A stretch of DNA of 64,000 bases from Tridacna crocea (Eukaryota > Mollusca > Bivalvia > Cardiida > Cardiidae). Of this stretch, positions 22,096 to 34,442 are shown piece by piece; position 1 is the first letter of the stretch; each line of letters begins with the position of its first letter. The stretch is from contig OX031057.1 of assembly GCA_943736015.1 (NCBI GenBank), positions 44,726,501 to 44,790,500 on the forward strand. The letters are read 5' to 3'. The notes under the pieces were generated by a model. It saw only the letters and a program-made list of their open reading frames with translations, made no database searches and had not been told where the DNA came from. The translations under genes were made by a program, and so were the position numbers.

Positions 22096-22483
22096 CGAAA
22101 TTTTTTATAGATCGTTCCTAAACACGGAAACTGTCTCCAGGAGAAACATACACTGAATTACGTGCATTTCGGTCATGGTCACTGAAAACTGAAACAAGAA
22201 ACAAGGCAGCATCTTTCTAAAACGTTGGTTTATATACTTGTACAGTGTGTTTGAAATATTAAAACCTTTTGCCAGTGGAGAAATGACAATTGCCAGAATG
22301 CTTGAATAAAATACTTTCGTCTGTCCATGGATGGAACTAAACATGACGTCCGTTTTTGAACACCAGTTATTTCCCTTAGTTTCGTTTTTTAAGTCGAATC
22401 TCGAAAACTGAAAAAGCGTTTCTTTTCCCTGACTAGTACGATCCCTCTATTAGTTTTGTACTTCTTGTGATATGTCTATATTC

Positions 22484-22842
22484 TTAACCCTTTGTGGTAA
22501 CCAGCATTTTCTCCTTTTCCCACAATGCTTTCTACCCGGCTAGAAACAAATTTCAAATTTCTTGTAATGATATGCGAAGGCAGAGATATCACGAATTGTC
22601 TAATTTCCTTGTTCGTCTGATTAATATTTGAACGACCCCTTTTCTTAACTTCCCCGACATGAAGACTTACAAAAACATTGTTGCAAAAGAAGAAAATTCT
22701 CTTTACCCACATTTTTTTCCTTTTCCTACAATGCTCTTTACACATACTATTATAAATCTTATTATCTGAGCAACTCTGATGGGTCGTCAGTGAATGTTTT
22801 CTCTTTAGACTAGTCTAAAATGTTGCTGTCAGGTAAGGAGTT
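22484..22842 (-). mobile_element. Two degenerate TFB1 copies
   Basis: A half palindrome at 22484-22570 (GTGGTAACCAGCATTTTCTC) and a worn copy at about 22626-22842. Confidence 0.6.
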
Positions 22843-22920
22843 TGAAAACATAATTATCTGAGTTCTTCACGGCTCAAAACAGTTCACTTTAGGTTTTAAA
22901 TGTTGTGAAAGTAAATATGC

Positions 22921-23181
22921 TTAACCCATTACCACACAATCCCTACTTTTGACGACCCTGAGAAAGAAGCCTTTAGAAAACATTGTGGGAAAAGGAGAAA
23001 ATGCTGGTAACCAGCATTTTCTCCTTTTTCCACAAAGTTTTCTGCCCTCCGCGAAACAAATTTCAAATTTTCAGTCACTTTTATTTTGTCGTCTGCAAAT
23101 TTTCAGTCACTTTTATTTTGTCGTCTGCAAATGCTTTCAATTTGGATAAGCCTAAAATACTGTCGTTTGGTAATGAGTTAA
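22921..23181 (-). mobile_element. TFB1 copy with an internal tandem duplication
   Basis: TTAACCCATTACCACACAAT to GGTAATGAGTTAA. A segment containing TTTTATTTTGTCGTCTGCAA is present twice in a row (about 23070-23130). Its right TTAA is shared with the next copy. Confidence 0.85.
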
Positions 23182-23310
23182 CCTTTTACCACATGATAAA
23201 ATTTTAGACCCGTCCGAATTCACAGCATATGCAGACCCAAAATGTAAGGTTGCTAAAATTGTAGAATATAGCTCTGATAGGGTAGAAAACATTGTGGAAA
23301 TCTTAACAAA
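23178..23310 (+). mobile_element. Truncated TFB1 sharing TTAA with its neighbour
   Basis: TTAACCTTTTACCACATGAT through GGTAGAAAACATTGTGG, then ends. Confidence 0.7.
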
Positions 23311-23898
23311 CAAGAACTCGCACAGTGATGTGGGAAGTTCCAAATGTTGACTCTGCTCAGCAACGGGCGCGAACCATGAACTTTTTATGTGAGAGGTCCA
23401 GTCGATAAGTAAAGGCGCACAGAATCACCCCCTGAACAGCCTTAAGGTTATCGCTTATACAATTTTTGTTGCGACAGAAAGCGCTGTAGATCAAGAGGAG
23501 AAACGTGCATTTTGATCTTGCATAGTACTGTTTACCTTTTTGGGATATCCTAAAAAATAGCGTGGAATCGCAAAGAAAGGTTCTGATATATTTCTTATGA
23601 AAATGTAAATTTTAATTTCTGTAAGGTCATTTGTTTCAAATATCTCAAAGAAAATAGCCAGTGGCTTGGAAAGAGCTTTGTGCAGCCTTCCTATGAAAAT
23701 AACTATAGGAACGCATAGAAAGGTAAATTGACAGCTATGGTATGATGTTGAAAAATGGCGATAAACGCAAAATAAAAACCAGCACGCTCCGCGTTAAATA
23801 GTACAAATCTGACAAAAATAACAAACAGGAATAGATTTATATAAAAGATTTTCAGGGAAAGGCGTCGACCAAGTTAAGACTGCGCACAAAAATACGTG
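23311..23898. other. Unrecognised stretch
   Basis: A worn P65 trace near 23484-23525 (GTAGATCAAGAGGAG); otherwise nothing recognised. Confidence 0.4.
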
Positions 23899-24083
23899 AG
23901 TCCACATTTACCAGCCATTCTTAGGAGCATTCTTTGTCTTATTCTCTAAGATTTTTAACATTCGAAAGTAACACAACCTCTGATTGGTTAAACCAAATAA
24001 TTTAGCCAATCCGCGGTTGTGTTACTTTCAAATCAGAAAATTCTGGAGAGTGAAGACTGAGAACGTTTTTAAGAATGTTTGCT
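23899..24083. mobile_element. FB5 fold-back element
   Basis: GTCCACATTTACCAGCCATTC at left in part, centre GTTAAACCAAATAATTTAG, right arm GTTACTTTCAAATCAG. Confidence 0.7.
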
Positions 24084-24482
24084 GTCTGATGTTTGATCTT
24101 CCGTGATTGTCGACTACATGGCTTAATCTCATGACCGAAAACTTCCTTGGATTGTAATCCTGTCCAATGTTCAAGGCCGTATCTAAAACCTCAATGTGCC
24201 CTTTACAACGTTTGTTGCCTTTCGCTCACAGACTAGATCAATATCAGAGACAGGACAAGGCATAGGATATTTTTTTCTTCAACTCTTTGCAGAGGTTAAA
24301 TAGCCACCATTGTCTGGAAGTGCATAATATTTATCTGCATCGCTTTTGCTTTTTAGAAAATACCAATTTTCAAAACTTAGCCATGCTAAAGAAGTGAAAT
24401 AAAACTTTCAAGTCGATAGTAAAACCCCAAACTTTGTGTTATTTCATTTCATTTGTGGAGGAGGGGATATATATCTTATCAT

Positions 24483-24546
24483 CGGACAGTGTAGATCCAA
24501 GATTGCACGTACTGCGCGGTACAGTCTGATAATCTGCAAAATGTCC
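24483..24546. repeat. P65 palindrome, worn
   Basis: CGGACAGTGTAGATCCAAG at left; the right arm is disrupted. Confidence 0.6.
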
Positions 24547-24775
24547 TTGGGTCGCGCCTGGTAACCTAATGGCTAATTACTGCAAGGCGCTAAGGGTATC
24601 AAACAGCATGTCTGAATGACATGCCCTAATAATGATACGATAAGAATGACTTAGCATTGTATGGGAAGAAAGAAACGGATAGCCAAATATTTGACCTACA
24701 AAATTCATTACATAAAAACATAATGCTAAAAATATTATAACCTTTGAAATAAGGCAGGTGTTGTTTTCTCTCAAT

Positions 24776-25075
24776 CGAAAGTCAAAATATTAGATTCATC
24801 GAAACTAAAAGCATTTGTAGACGACAGATTGAATGTGGCTGAAAGACTAAACAGCAGCCATACTTTCCCTACTTTTGACGATCGTGAGAAAGAAGCCTTT
24901 AGAAAACATTGTGGGAAAAGGAGAAAATGCTGGTAACCAGCATTTTCTCCTTTTCCCACAATGTTTTCAACCCTTCACAAAACAAATTTCAAATTTTCAG
25001 TCACTTTTATTTTGTCGCCTGCAAATGCTTTCAATTTAGACAGGCCTAAAACATTGTCGTTTGGTAATGAGTTAA
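24776..25075 (-). mobile_element. TFB1 copy joined to a fragment of another
   Basis: A plus-oriented long-arm scrap (about 24776-24848) runs into a minus-oriented copy that starts at about 24850 (CTACTTTTGACGATCGTG) and ends GGTAATGAGTTAA at 25075. Confidence 0.75.
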
Positions 25076-25867
25076 AGTGTGATTGATCAACGTTCCAGCT
25101 ACGGGCACAGCAATGAGAGTTATAACTGGAATTAATGTGCATGTCTATTGCTTAAGAAGTTTAGACGTGGCTACTACTAACTTCTTCATCTCTTTTTTTC
25201 TCATCTATTTGCCTCCCATGCATCTCAAGATCGATATTAACGCAGTTGCCAATTGCCTGTAGGACATCTGTTAGTATTTCACATCTGTTATGCTGCTCTG
25301 GTTGTGAACCCCTTCGATCAAAGAGTACCAGGGCTTGACTACATTAACTCCATTATCTCCCGCTAGATGGCATTCTATAAATACTCATCGATCTGATATG
25401 GGCATCCTGGGTACAGAACCGAACCACTTTCCTACGCAACAACCGTTACTTTGAATATAAAACAAAAAAAAAGGTTTACCCAATAAAACGCTCCCTCGTG
25501 CAATTCACTCAACTATGATCACCAGTTTAGAGAAATCTGTTGCTAAAGCAGGTCTCATTTCTCCTCAAACGTATTGATACGTAAAAGCTATTTTCAACAT
25601 TGCTACTTTATAGAGCGCAATATTACAGTCAGCCCGCTTTCGGGGCTAGTAGTGATGCGTCATCTAAGACAGTCAAATCTTCGAAGAATATGACATGCGC
25701 AAACAACGACATTAACTCGTGGTGTGTTTCTTTTTTTTCGTACAACCTTATTTAGCCCTAGACACTAAGCATGACTCAGTGATCTTTTTGCAGGGGGTTA
25801 GGTGGACCACCGTGAAGGACGATACCAAGCAAGACACATTAATCCCAAAAACTTCATTATGTTTAAC
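25076..25867. other. No recognised feature
   Basis: AT-rich; no gene, hairpin or known repeat recognised. Confidence 0.45.
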
Positions 25868-26010
25868 GACCGAATGAGTCACAGTTTGAATAGTCCTTGG
25901 AAAACTGGCGGCTAGCAAAAAGTTTCCGTCCATGGCAGCCCGCGCGGTCTGCGTTCAATGCTTTTTTAGAGGATTATTTAAGCCCCCTTTTCACACAGCA
26001 ATGTTTTTGA
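25868..26010. mobile_element. DRC fragment
   Basis: GCTAGCAAAAAGTTTCCGTC, CGCGCGGTCTGCG and AAGCCCCCTTTTCACACAGC in the usual DRC order. Confidence 0.55.
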
Positions 26011-26187
26011 TCAGTGGCAGTTCACAAGCATTTACTCCCTGCAAAAATGTGCTTCGAACGACTTAGACGGTACAACATAGGTACATTGGTATCTAATTCA
26101 AAGTGAAGTGCGTATACAGCAAAGCGGTGAGGGTATTGAAGAAAAGGTAGATATTGTTCTCTGCGAGCATTTTTTCACATTCCATAT

Positions 26188-26346
26188 TTGGCCTTCAACA
26201 CGCGAAAAGGGACATCCGGACATCTGCGTAAAATGTCCTTTTGGATCAGCCTGCGCAGTCCGCGCAGGCTAATCCAAAACGACACTTTCCGTTATTATGT
26301 AATTTTCTGTTTTGCACAAGTCCACTGTAGCACAAAATCTAATTTT
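26188..26346. mobile_element. GC2H element, left half
   Basis: GGCCTTCAACACGCGAAAAG, the first hairpin with matched changes (TTTTGGATCAG and CTAATCCAAAA), then the AT-rich spacer; the second hairpin is absent. Confidence 0.75.
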
Positions 26347-27443
26347 AGAAGCTATGAATTTTACAGATCCATTATTATATGATGACTTGCTTGCTATTAT
26401 AGATCTACATTACGGAGATGCATTAAACCTCCTTTTTACGGAGCGTGACTCAAATACTCACGCAATCTGGTTGTGGTCTACGGAAAAAATAAAACAGCAA
26501 TTCAAGAGTAACAAATCTTGTGTCACGAAGGCTGGCTTTTAATTGTAAAAAACAATTCAAGCGTCGAAGTTTTATGTTTTTCTTCTGATAAAATACGTAT
26601 AAATTGGCAATATGACCTTATTTGTAATAATTTTGACCTGACCTACATTTGGCGCGTCAAATAGCACCCGTTTATTCGTCAAGGACTTTTTGTACATATT
26701 ATTTTTTATGTATATATTTCAGATATTTGTTTTTGGTATTTTACATATTTACAGATAATAGATCTAATACATTTACAGTTGATGAGTTTGTCATAAAATT
26801 ATAAATACCCACCTAAAGTAAACAGTTTGAAGGTCAACCAACATCCATTAGATATAAAACAAACACAAGCATAATCAGAACGGCGATTGAAGTGCAAGCC
26901 ATTCAGAAATGGTAATGGTGCGCATTTGTAAATGATAATAAGACTGGCTGGAGCTTTCGCCCCCAATCGTCATACAACTCGGCCGATTCCATATCTGTAT
27001 CTATCCTCTTCCTTATATAGAGGTTTCCATTTTTGAACTGCCGATCACATGCTCTTAAACATGACGGCGTTCTCGTAAATCGCTCCGCAACGACATGAAC
27101 AATCATGGTTGAAATTATTCACATCGATCTGTCAGTGTCAGCTCCCAACAGAACTGATAAACTACACTTAAAATTGAATATAGAAACTGTTTGCCTACGT
27201 AAATATTCTTAAAAACCAATTGATAGAAAGTTATGGCACATATTTTCTGTTATAGAGAGGAGCCTTAAAGTTCCAAAAACGGTCAATCGGTGTACTTCCG
27301 GCGAAGAAATGTACCGCGTATTGAGTTTTGTGATAGAGCCATGTATATAAATCCAAGTGATAGAGCTTGGGGACTTGATCACCGTATCACCCGAGGTTTG
27401 GCGAATGCTTTCGCCAATAGCCACAAAAAAAGTACCAAATACA
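26347..27443. other. Mostly unrecognised, one repeat-like segment
   Basis: 27285-27425 pairs with 28010-28125 (see findings). A 67-codon minus ORF at 26903-27106 has no family match that I can recognise. Nothing else is supported. Confidence 0.4.
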
Positions 27444-27673
27444 TTAACCCATTACCACACAATCCCTACTTTTGACGCCTCTGAGAAAGAAGCCATTAGA
27501 AAACATTGTGGAAAAAAGGAGAAAATGCTGGTAACCAGCATTTTCTCCTTTTCCCACAATGTTTTCTACCCTTCACAAAACAAATTTCAAATTTTCAGTC
27601 ACTTTTATTTTGTCGTCTGCAAATGCTTTCAATTTGGACCAGTCTATAATAAAGTCGTTTGGTAAGGATTTAA
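27444..27673 (-). mobile_element. TFB1 copy
   Basis: TTAACCCATTACCACACAAT to GGTAAGGATTTAA; palindrome arms differ by a few bases. Confidence 0.85.
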
Positions 27674-28535
27674 TTGCACTTACAGATATATATGAATGAG
27701 TAGGTTATGGTAAATCACACACACGTTTCTTAATGACATTTTGGCGATTAGAGAGAAAACACGATTCAGATGAATGATGAATTACAGAGTAAAGGGTGTG
27801 CGTTGAAGTATTTCGTTTAAAATCATTTTGAGAAAAAAAAGTTTAACTTTTGATATGTCCACGCACTTTCCGTTCTCATTCGTACTGCAAGTTTTCTTGA
27901 GTTAACTATGCCTCAAAAAGGTCATGGGAAAAGACAAAAAGGCCAGAAATGGGTAGCACTTCACAACCTGGCCCCAGTGTTGATACTGGTGCTGCTGGTA
28001 TGGTAGAACCACCAGGAGCGTATTTCCGGCGATGAAATGTGCCTTGTCGGTGCGTATCAATCCGACATACAGACAAGGAATTTGATGGCTCCCATCACCC
28101 GAGGTATGCCGAATGTATATATTATGCTTTATAGAATTCAGGTTAGAGAATACGCCTAAATACGAACAAATACAAACGTCCTAAGTTATTTATATATTAC
28201 ATCTCTGCTGGCTTTATATCTATCAAGCTCACTTGTGAGTAGGGATTCGAAGAAAACACGTATTTTCCAGTAAAGTTCAAATGTAACCTAAAGGCGTGGT
28301 CGCTCTTTACAAACAAGTAAATAAAAAATAAGACATAATGTTTTGAAGCATTACGTCTATGGTATTAACGTCATTACCAAAATATGTTATTACATTTAAA
28401 AAAAAGATGTGAAGCTTGTACTTAGTTGCGTTTAATGTATTTAACGTCATTGCCCTGATGTGAAATTGCATAAACATATTAGAAAGTCAAACATGTGATA
28501 TTTTTTTCACGTGAAGGTAAATATTATGTGGTTTA
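27674..28535. other. Unrecognised stretch
   Basis: Includes the diverged repeat partner at 28010-28125; otherwise AT-rich with nothing recognised. Confidence 0.4.
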
Positions 28536-28745
28536 ACCCTTGTCCTGCTGAATAAGTTAAATGAAACTATTTAAGCCAATAGTATTAACTAAAACGTTGC
28601 TTAATCCAAGTTTGTTTTTGAGAAAAATATTTCTTTATCGGACAGTGTGGATCCAAGATCAGACTGCACGTTGTGCAGTCTAATCTTGATCTACACTGTC
28701 CGCAAAAAGATCAGAGGATCGCGCTTAGCAGCCCAAGGGGGTTTA
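28536..28745. mobile_element. P65-bearing element
   Basis: Begins near TTAACCCTTGTCCTGCTGAA and carries a clean palindrome (28639-28702, CGGACAGTGTGGATCC) followed by GATCGCGCTTAGCAGCCC. The TTAACCC start and CGCGCTTAGCAGC flank match 61850-62101. Confidence 0.7.
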
Positions 28746-29075
28746 TAGGCTCTCTGTGACATTCTGTAGGTTATTAGACTATTGGTGTCAACTGGAGCGT
28801 TTACTGAAACTGAGTGACTTCGCATAGTTTAAACTCTCCCTCAAAAGCATACTTACAATAACATGTTTAGATCGAGATCAGATCGCACTCAGCATTAACT
28901 TTGACCTTGGGTCCACATCGGCCAATTTTTTGCCATATTTCAGTTGGGGGAACAAAATTTAGAAAGTTCGAAAATTCTATTTCTATTCTTGTTTTTATTG
29001 CCATTTACAGGGTAGCCTATCTAATTTTTGAATAATCACGATGAAAATATACTTTATTATATATATCTTATTACT

Positions 29076-29304
29076 TTAACCCATTACCACACAATCCCTA
29101 CTTTTGACGACTAACAGAAAGAAGCCTTTTGAAAACATTGTGGGAAATGGAGAAAATGCTGGTAACCAGCATTTTCTCCTTTTCTCACAATGTTTTCTAC
29201 CCTTCACAAAACAAATTTCAAATTTTCAGTCACTTTTATTTTGTCGTCTGCAAATGCTTTCGATTTGGACAAGCCAAACATTTTGTCGTTTGGTAATGAG
29301 TTAA
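29076..29304 (-). mobile_element. TFB1 copy
   Basis: TTAACCCATTACCACACAAT to GGTAATGAGTTAA, well preserved. Confidence 0.85.
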
Positions 29305-29554
29305 ACAGGAATATAAAAAACCCTTGAAAAGCCTGACACAGTCAGAGTTACTGTTACGGACGAGAAACTAAGATCAAGGTTACGAAATACAAATCTGATC
29401 TTTGCTCCAAACTGGCAGGTGTATTTTAACCGACATGTTTTAGCCCAAGTTATCAGTTAAACAATGGGCTTTTCTTTGGCAGTGAAAATTATCCATTTCC
29501 TTTTATTAGCACTGTGTGAGGATGAACTTCCCAAACTGTTTGACAAATAATCAC

Positions 29555-29740
29555 GTGTCTTAACGATTCTAACGAAGACGGCTTTTGAAAACATGGTGGG
29601 AAAAGGAGAAATCGCTGAAAACCAGTATTTTCTCCTTTTCCCTTTATGTTTTCTACACTGCCGGAGACACATCTTTTCATTTGAGCCTCATATTACTAGT
29701 ATTTGTAGTGCAAGACAGTTTGAGCTCGGACGAAACTTAA
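29555..29740 (-). mobile_element. TFB1 copy, partial
   Basis: The palindrome is recognisable (GGAAAAGGAGAAATCGCTG); the right end is at or near the TTAA shared with the next copy. Confidence 0.6.
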
Positions 29741-29965
29741 CCCTTTACCAAACAATCACTGGTTTTTGCGACCCTGAGATAGAAGCCTTTTGAAAATATT
29801 ATGGGAAAAGAAGAAAATGCTGGTAACTAGCATTTCTTCTTTTCCTACACTGTTTCTACCGTGTTCTAAACAAATTTCAATTATTGAAATACGCTTATTT
29901 TGCCGTCTGCGAGGGCTTTCAATTTGGACTAGTCTAAAATTTTGTCGTTTGGTGAAAAGAATTAA
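29737..29965 (-). mobile_element. TFB1 copy
   Basis: TTAACCCTTTACCAAACAAT to GGTGAAAAGAATTAA. Confidence 0.8.
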
Positions 29966-30359
29966 CCCCTTCAGCGTCATTTGCGAAAATTCAGGCTTAG
30001 GGAGGCGGTAAAATATGCAGCCCGATCTTTGGTGTATATAGTAGAACGGTAGACTGTGCTGCCACGTTTTGGATCTAAATCGTCCCCTTGTTCAGTCGAG
30101 CCTTTGGTATAAAAAAAAGTTTTCCTGAGATTCTGGGGTTTCTTCAGCGGTCGACAGAAGTATGTTATGTTAAGCTTTAACAGGGGTAATAAGAATAACC
30201 CTCAATAAGGATCATTTTCCTCCATATCCTTTTCTAATGGCAAACTGTTACACGGGTATCAAGCAGTGTAGTTAAAGATCAGACAGCACCTGTTGACTTC
30301 TCTTAGTACCTCTCCTTGCGAAAAGATCATCGATGGAACTTGCATTTAGCAGAATACCA

Positions 30360-30600
30360 ATTACTGCTTTTACCAGACGAAAATAATTCTCAATTCGTCT
30401 TTACTGAAACTATTTTCCGACAAGAAAGTAAATAATTATAGCTAAAAATAGTGGGACTTGTCTTCGAAAGGGCAAAATACATTGTAGGAAAAGGAGAAAA
30501 TGCTGATAATCAACATTTTTGTTTCCTTTTCCAACGAATATTTATACGTGAAAGCTCTCTCCATCAAGGGCAAAACAAAGGACTGTTTGGTAAAGGGTTA
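30360..30600 (+). mobile_element. TFB1 copy, diverged
   Basis: Worn long arm (TTTTACCAGACGAAAATAAT); palindrome centre GCTGATAATCAACAT; ends TTTGGTAAAGGGTTA. Confidence 0.65.
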
Positions 30601-30862
30601 CGTTTTGTGGTAGGTGTTGTTCAACAATTTAAATCGACCTTGGATTCGACTTTGGGTATCACGAACCATTAGAGTGTACTCGTATATTATTGCACGTGAT
30701 TACAACCTACCCAAAATATAATTTTGAGTGTTTTTTAGCTACATCATTCGAGGTTTCTGGGAAAGAAAAAGGAAGAAAAAAACTTTAGTTTGCATTATTT
30801 CAAATACATCGCGATGGCCAATACACAAGCTATCTATGCTTTGCTGGAATGTACTTTACCAG

Positions 30863-31060
30863 AGTCCGTATTTACCGACCATTCTTAAGAACATTTTTTT
30901 GTCTTATTCTTCAGAATTTTTACAATGTGAAAGTAACAGAACTTCTGATTGGCTAAACCATTTGGTTTAGCCAATCAGAAGTTCTGTTGCTTTCACAGTT
31001 AGAAAATCTGGAACAACAAGACTAAGATTTTTTTTAAAAATGGTTGGTGAATACGGACCC
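30863..31060. mobile_element. FB5 fold-back element, well preserved
   Basis: GTCCGTATTTACCGACC at left, GGTTGGTGAATACGGAC at right, centre CTAAACCATTTGGTTTAG; arms pair almost throughout. Confidence 0.85.
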
Positions 31061-31189
31061 AGTACTTCACACGATACCCTTCCTAGACCATTGTCTGCTT
31101 TCCAACTTAACTATTGTCGAAACAACGACCAAGGCCAGAGTGGATTGCATTTGTCACAATGGCTATAATTGATCTTAGGAAAGAAATTG

Positions 31190-31272
31190 GTTGAGCCGGG
31201 GATTCAAACCAACGACTCCTGGTTAAAAGCCCTGTGTGCGTTACGTACTGAGCTATGAGGGCTCGCCAATTA
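31190..31272 (-). mobile_element. tRNA-Lys-like SINE head
   Basis: The minus strand reads GCCCTCATAGCTCAGTACG, an anticodon-loop-like CTTTTAA and TTGGTTTGAATCCCC (B box). tRNA-Lys-related SINEs are known in bivalves (inference). A similar fragment is near 36117-36150. Confidence 0.65.
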
Positions 31273-31611
31273 AATTATAGCAAATGACTTTCTTCAAAAT
31301 TATTGTTCTATCGAGCTAAAAATAAGTAACCACTTCTTTTTCAATTTGAAGCGAACCAGATTTGAAAACACTTACGCAAATGATGATATTTCTTATAATC
31401 GTAACGATTTATATAATATCATTTTTATAACTACAATATTTCAGACAATTTATACGAATTATTCCTATTTTATGAGGCCTTTTTTTTTTCTTCAGATTCG
31501 CTTGCTGCAAAGAAATTTCGCAAACAAATTGTTACACCAATTGACTTCCAGTTTCCATTTTATTTGATTGATATGTAGGTCAGAAAGCAAAATAAACATC
31601 TGCCCCCGCCC

Positions 31612-31664
31612 CTTTCTCTCTCTTTCTTTCTTTCTTTCTTTCTCTCTCTCTCTCTCTCTCTCTC
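31612..31664 (+). repeat. (TTTC)n/(TC)n microsatellite
   Basis: Pure pyrimidine tract made of CTTT and CT units. Confidence 0.9.
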
Positions 31665-32029
31665 AGACATTTCATTGAGAACAGTGAACCTATCCACACG
31701 TTCCTGGAGATCATTTTTCTAGAGTGACTTAGCGTTTTATTCGTTTTTATATATTGACATTTCATATTTGCTCAGCAGAGCAATACATTTCACCTGAAAA
31801 TACTTTAACCGTAAATTTAATGCGCGACGAATTTGGAAAACGAACGAGTGATCCGGTTTGCCCGTATGAGAAGGGAAACTCACAAAAAAGCTTGTATTTT
31901 AAACGGGCCTGATCTGAGCCTCTTATCAAACGCAGATGCTCGGGGTCGGCAAGGGTTTCTTTTTTTTCTAAATTATTCCATCAGCCTCTTAACTTATTTG
32001 AGTGAGAGGCATACATGATTGGGTCATGC

Positions 32030-32215
32030 TCCTTGTTTGGGTCGTTTATCGATAATCCATCGTGCGAAAAATGTCGATTCATGTCAACTTGCGCAGTCTG
32101 TGCGGGCTGACCTGTGTCGAAACCTTTCGTTATTTGTAGTTTTTTACATGCCAAAAGGACCATTCTACCTAACGATTCAGTCGGTGTTTAGGCAAAGTGG
32201 GTCAACATAGTGTAA
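32030..32215. mobile_element. DRC element
   Basis: GTCAACTTGCGCAGTCTGTG and CGGGCTGACCTGTGTCGAAA, then CATGCCAAAAGGACCATTC as in other DRC copies. Confidence 0.6.
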
Positions 32216-32259
32216 CGACTTGCTTCGGATACTTCAATACAAAGTTGCATAAAACCCAT

Positions 32260-32484
32260 TCAACCCTTTCCCAAACGATGAATTTTGGACCCTTCCAAAC
32301 CGAAAGAGTTTGCAGACGACAATTTTAGATTGGAAAAAATGCCAGAAATGTCTCAAAAAAGGTAGAAAACACTGTGGGAAAAGGAGAAATTGCTCTTTAC
32401 GAGCAATTTCTCATTTTCCCACAGTGTTCTCAAAAGACTTTTGGTTTGAAAGAGTCCAAAATTTGTCGTTTGGGAAAGGGTTAA
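32260..32484 (+). mobile_element. TFB1 subfamily B copy
   Basis: Differs from the main type by GAGAAATTGCTC...GAGCAATTTCTC at the palindrome centre and by TTGGACCCTTCCAAACCGAA in the long arm. Ends GGGAAAGGGTTAA. Confidence 0.85.
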
Positions 32485-32514
32485 TCTATGTTTTGGGAAA
32501 TGATATCTCCTTAA

Positions 32515-32581
32515 CGGACAATGCAGATCTAAGATCAGATTGCACGTTCTGTGCAGTCTGATCCTGATCTACAGTATCCGC
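32515..32581. repeat. P65 palindrome
   Basis: CGGACAATGCAGATCTAAG with partner TGATCTACAGTATCCG; followed by GAGTCGCGCTTTGCAGCC. Confidence 0.75.
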
Positions 32582-32589
32582 ACAAGGTC

Positions 32590-33188
32590 AGTGAGTCGCG
32601 CTTTGCAGCCTAAAAGTTGAGCCTTCTTTTCCAAAAACATATCTCATAAAATTATCTTTTTGATAGGTTCGCAATAGAAATTTAGTTTTATGATTTAAAA
32701 GCATAGAGATCTCTCTATGAACGCTTCACGAGAAAAAGAAGCAGTAAAAGTTTGATAAATAAAGCAATGTCATGATAGAATATATCCGACGTTAAATGTA
32801 GGACAATTTGACGACAATAGCATGTTAAATAACCACCAATTATGATACTCCCTTACTTATGAAACCCTCCAAATTACCATAATTTGAAGAAAAGTAAAAG
32901 AAATAAATGCGCATATTGTACCAAGGTGTAGAGAAAATCGATGGTATGGTGCAAAATTAGGGAAAATCAGCTGTTTCTTATTTCGCCACATATCACATCG
33001 TTTCCAATAGTTTGTAAAAAAATGTAGATGACAACAGTTGAAACGGGTATGTGGGAACGCTGTTAAATGTGAGAGACCTTTCGTAACAAAAAGTTGAAAT
33101 GTGATACCAGGATTAGGTTTCAGGTCCCCAAAACAAAAGGAAATATGCGGTGTCATACCTGGTATGTCAGGGTCTCCGCGGCCCAGTG
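32590..33188. other. No recognised feature
   Basis: The 120-codon minus ORF at 32857-33219 shows no domain and runs into repeat sequence; not called a gene. Confidence 0.4.
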
Positions 33189-33390
33189 AGTAACTCTTAT
33201 ACCAGACGACTAACTCCAAGACTTGTCCAGATTGAAAGCATTAGAAAACGTCAAATCAAATGTAGCTGAGACTTGTGTGGTTTCCCGTGAGAGAAAGAAA
33301 ATATTGCAGAAACGGTAACCAGCATTTTCTGCGTTTTCTACATTTTCAAAAGTCTTCTTCCTCAGGGCTGTAAAGACCCCTTCTCGTTTC
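33189..33390 (+). mobile_element. TFB1 copy, degenerate
   Basis: CTTATACCAGACGACTAACT to CTTCTTCCTCAGGGCTG; palindrome half lost. Confidence 0.6.
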
Positions 33391-34240
33391 TTGAGAGTCA
33401 AGGCGTTCAATTTATGATGATTTATTACAATGAAAACAAAAAATGGGTGAAAAGCGATAGGCTGACGGAGGAATAAGGTTGAAACAGACTTCTGTAATTC
33501 ATAACAATGCAGAAAAATCCACCTCGGTAGTCACTGCATTTGAGATATTATTTTCATGTTTTTGTGTTATTGAATCCAAAACAACACAAAAACATGAAAA
33601 CGTAGGCTTCTTCAGAATTGTGACAAGTAACGTATATGCAGTGAACCAGTCTTTTCAGAAGACAACCCTTACCGAAGTACAGGTTATGGAATATGCAGTT
33701 GTCCACAATCCTGTCAAATTGTAATTACAACGGTAGTTGTTTTTGTGGACACGGTTTTAAATTTAGTCTGCACAGACTTTGCAATCAGATCTACACTGTT
33801 CGACATCGTTTTGGAATAATCCAACACAATAAGCGCTGATAACAAACTGTAAAATTTGTATTCATTTCCCATTGAATTTGTCCGTAATCTGTTTGGCACT
33901 GTGAGGTTGACACACAGTTGAGTTGGCGGACTAACAATATCGTCTGGTTTATTTGAAAGATTTGTGCCATGTTTGTTTTGAATTGGACAAATTGACATTG
34001 GCGATAGACCGATATTATTCAAACGTCTATCATGTCAGATAGGCATCTTCCCCTGACAAATTATTCATATCAGATGACGTAGGGCTATGCGTCTTTGCGT
34101 CTCAAACAACGTTCAGAACAAACACTTGACAGTTGAATATGTCTTACTTGTATCTCTCGCTGCCTCCAAATGACTTAGTTTTGGACATGCTTGTAGCAGG
34201 CGGGCTCACAGAGAGTTGAAGCATGATCTGATAAACACTA
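33391..34240. other. Mostly unrecognised, one perfect hairpin
   Basis: 33551-33568 and 33583-33600 form an exact 18-bp stem (TTTTCATGTTTTTGTGTT) with a 14-nt loop. A worn P65 trace lies near 33760-33800. Confidence 0.5.
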
Positions 34241-34442
34241 TGGGGCTTGCAACACAAGAAAAGGGACATTCGGACATTTGCGTAAAGTGTCGTCTCGGAT
34301 GCGCAATCCGCACAGGCTGATCAGAGACGGCACTGAACGACTACAAAGATTTTGTCCTACATACAGAAGATTACAAAAAAATGGTCCGGGATGACACTTT
34401 ACGAAAATGCCCGAATCCCCTTCTTCTCGTGTTTCAGGCCAT
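34241..34442. mobile_element. GC2H element, reduced
   Basis: TGGGGCTTGCAACACAAGAA to TCTCGTGTTTCAGGCCA; both hairpins partly deleted. Confidence 0.7.

Noticed and set aside
26903-27106. 67-codon minus ORF as an exon of an unknown gene
   Set aside because: No recognised domain and no partner exons; it contains a TATATAAGG string that could be chance.
31190-31272. Functional tRNA-Lys gene on the minus strand
   Set aside because: Stems are imperfect and a matching fragment occurs at 36117-36150, fitting a SINE.
32857-33219. 120-codon minus ORF
   Set aside because: No domain, unremarkable composition and overlap with repeat remnants.
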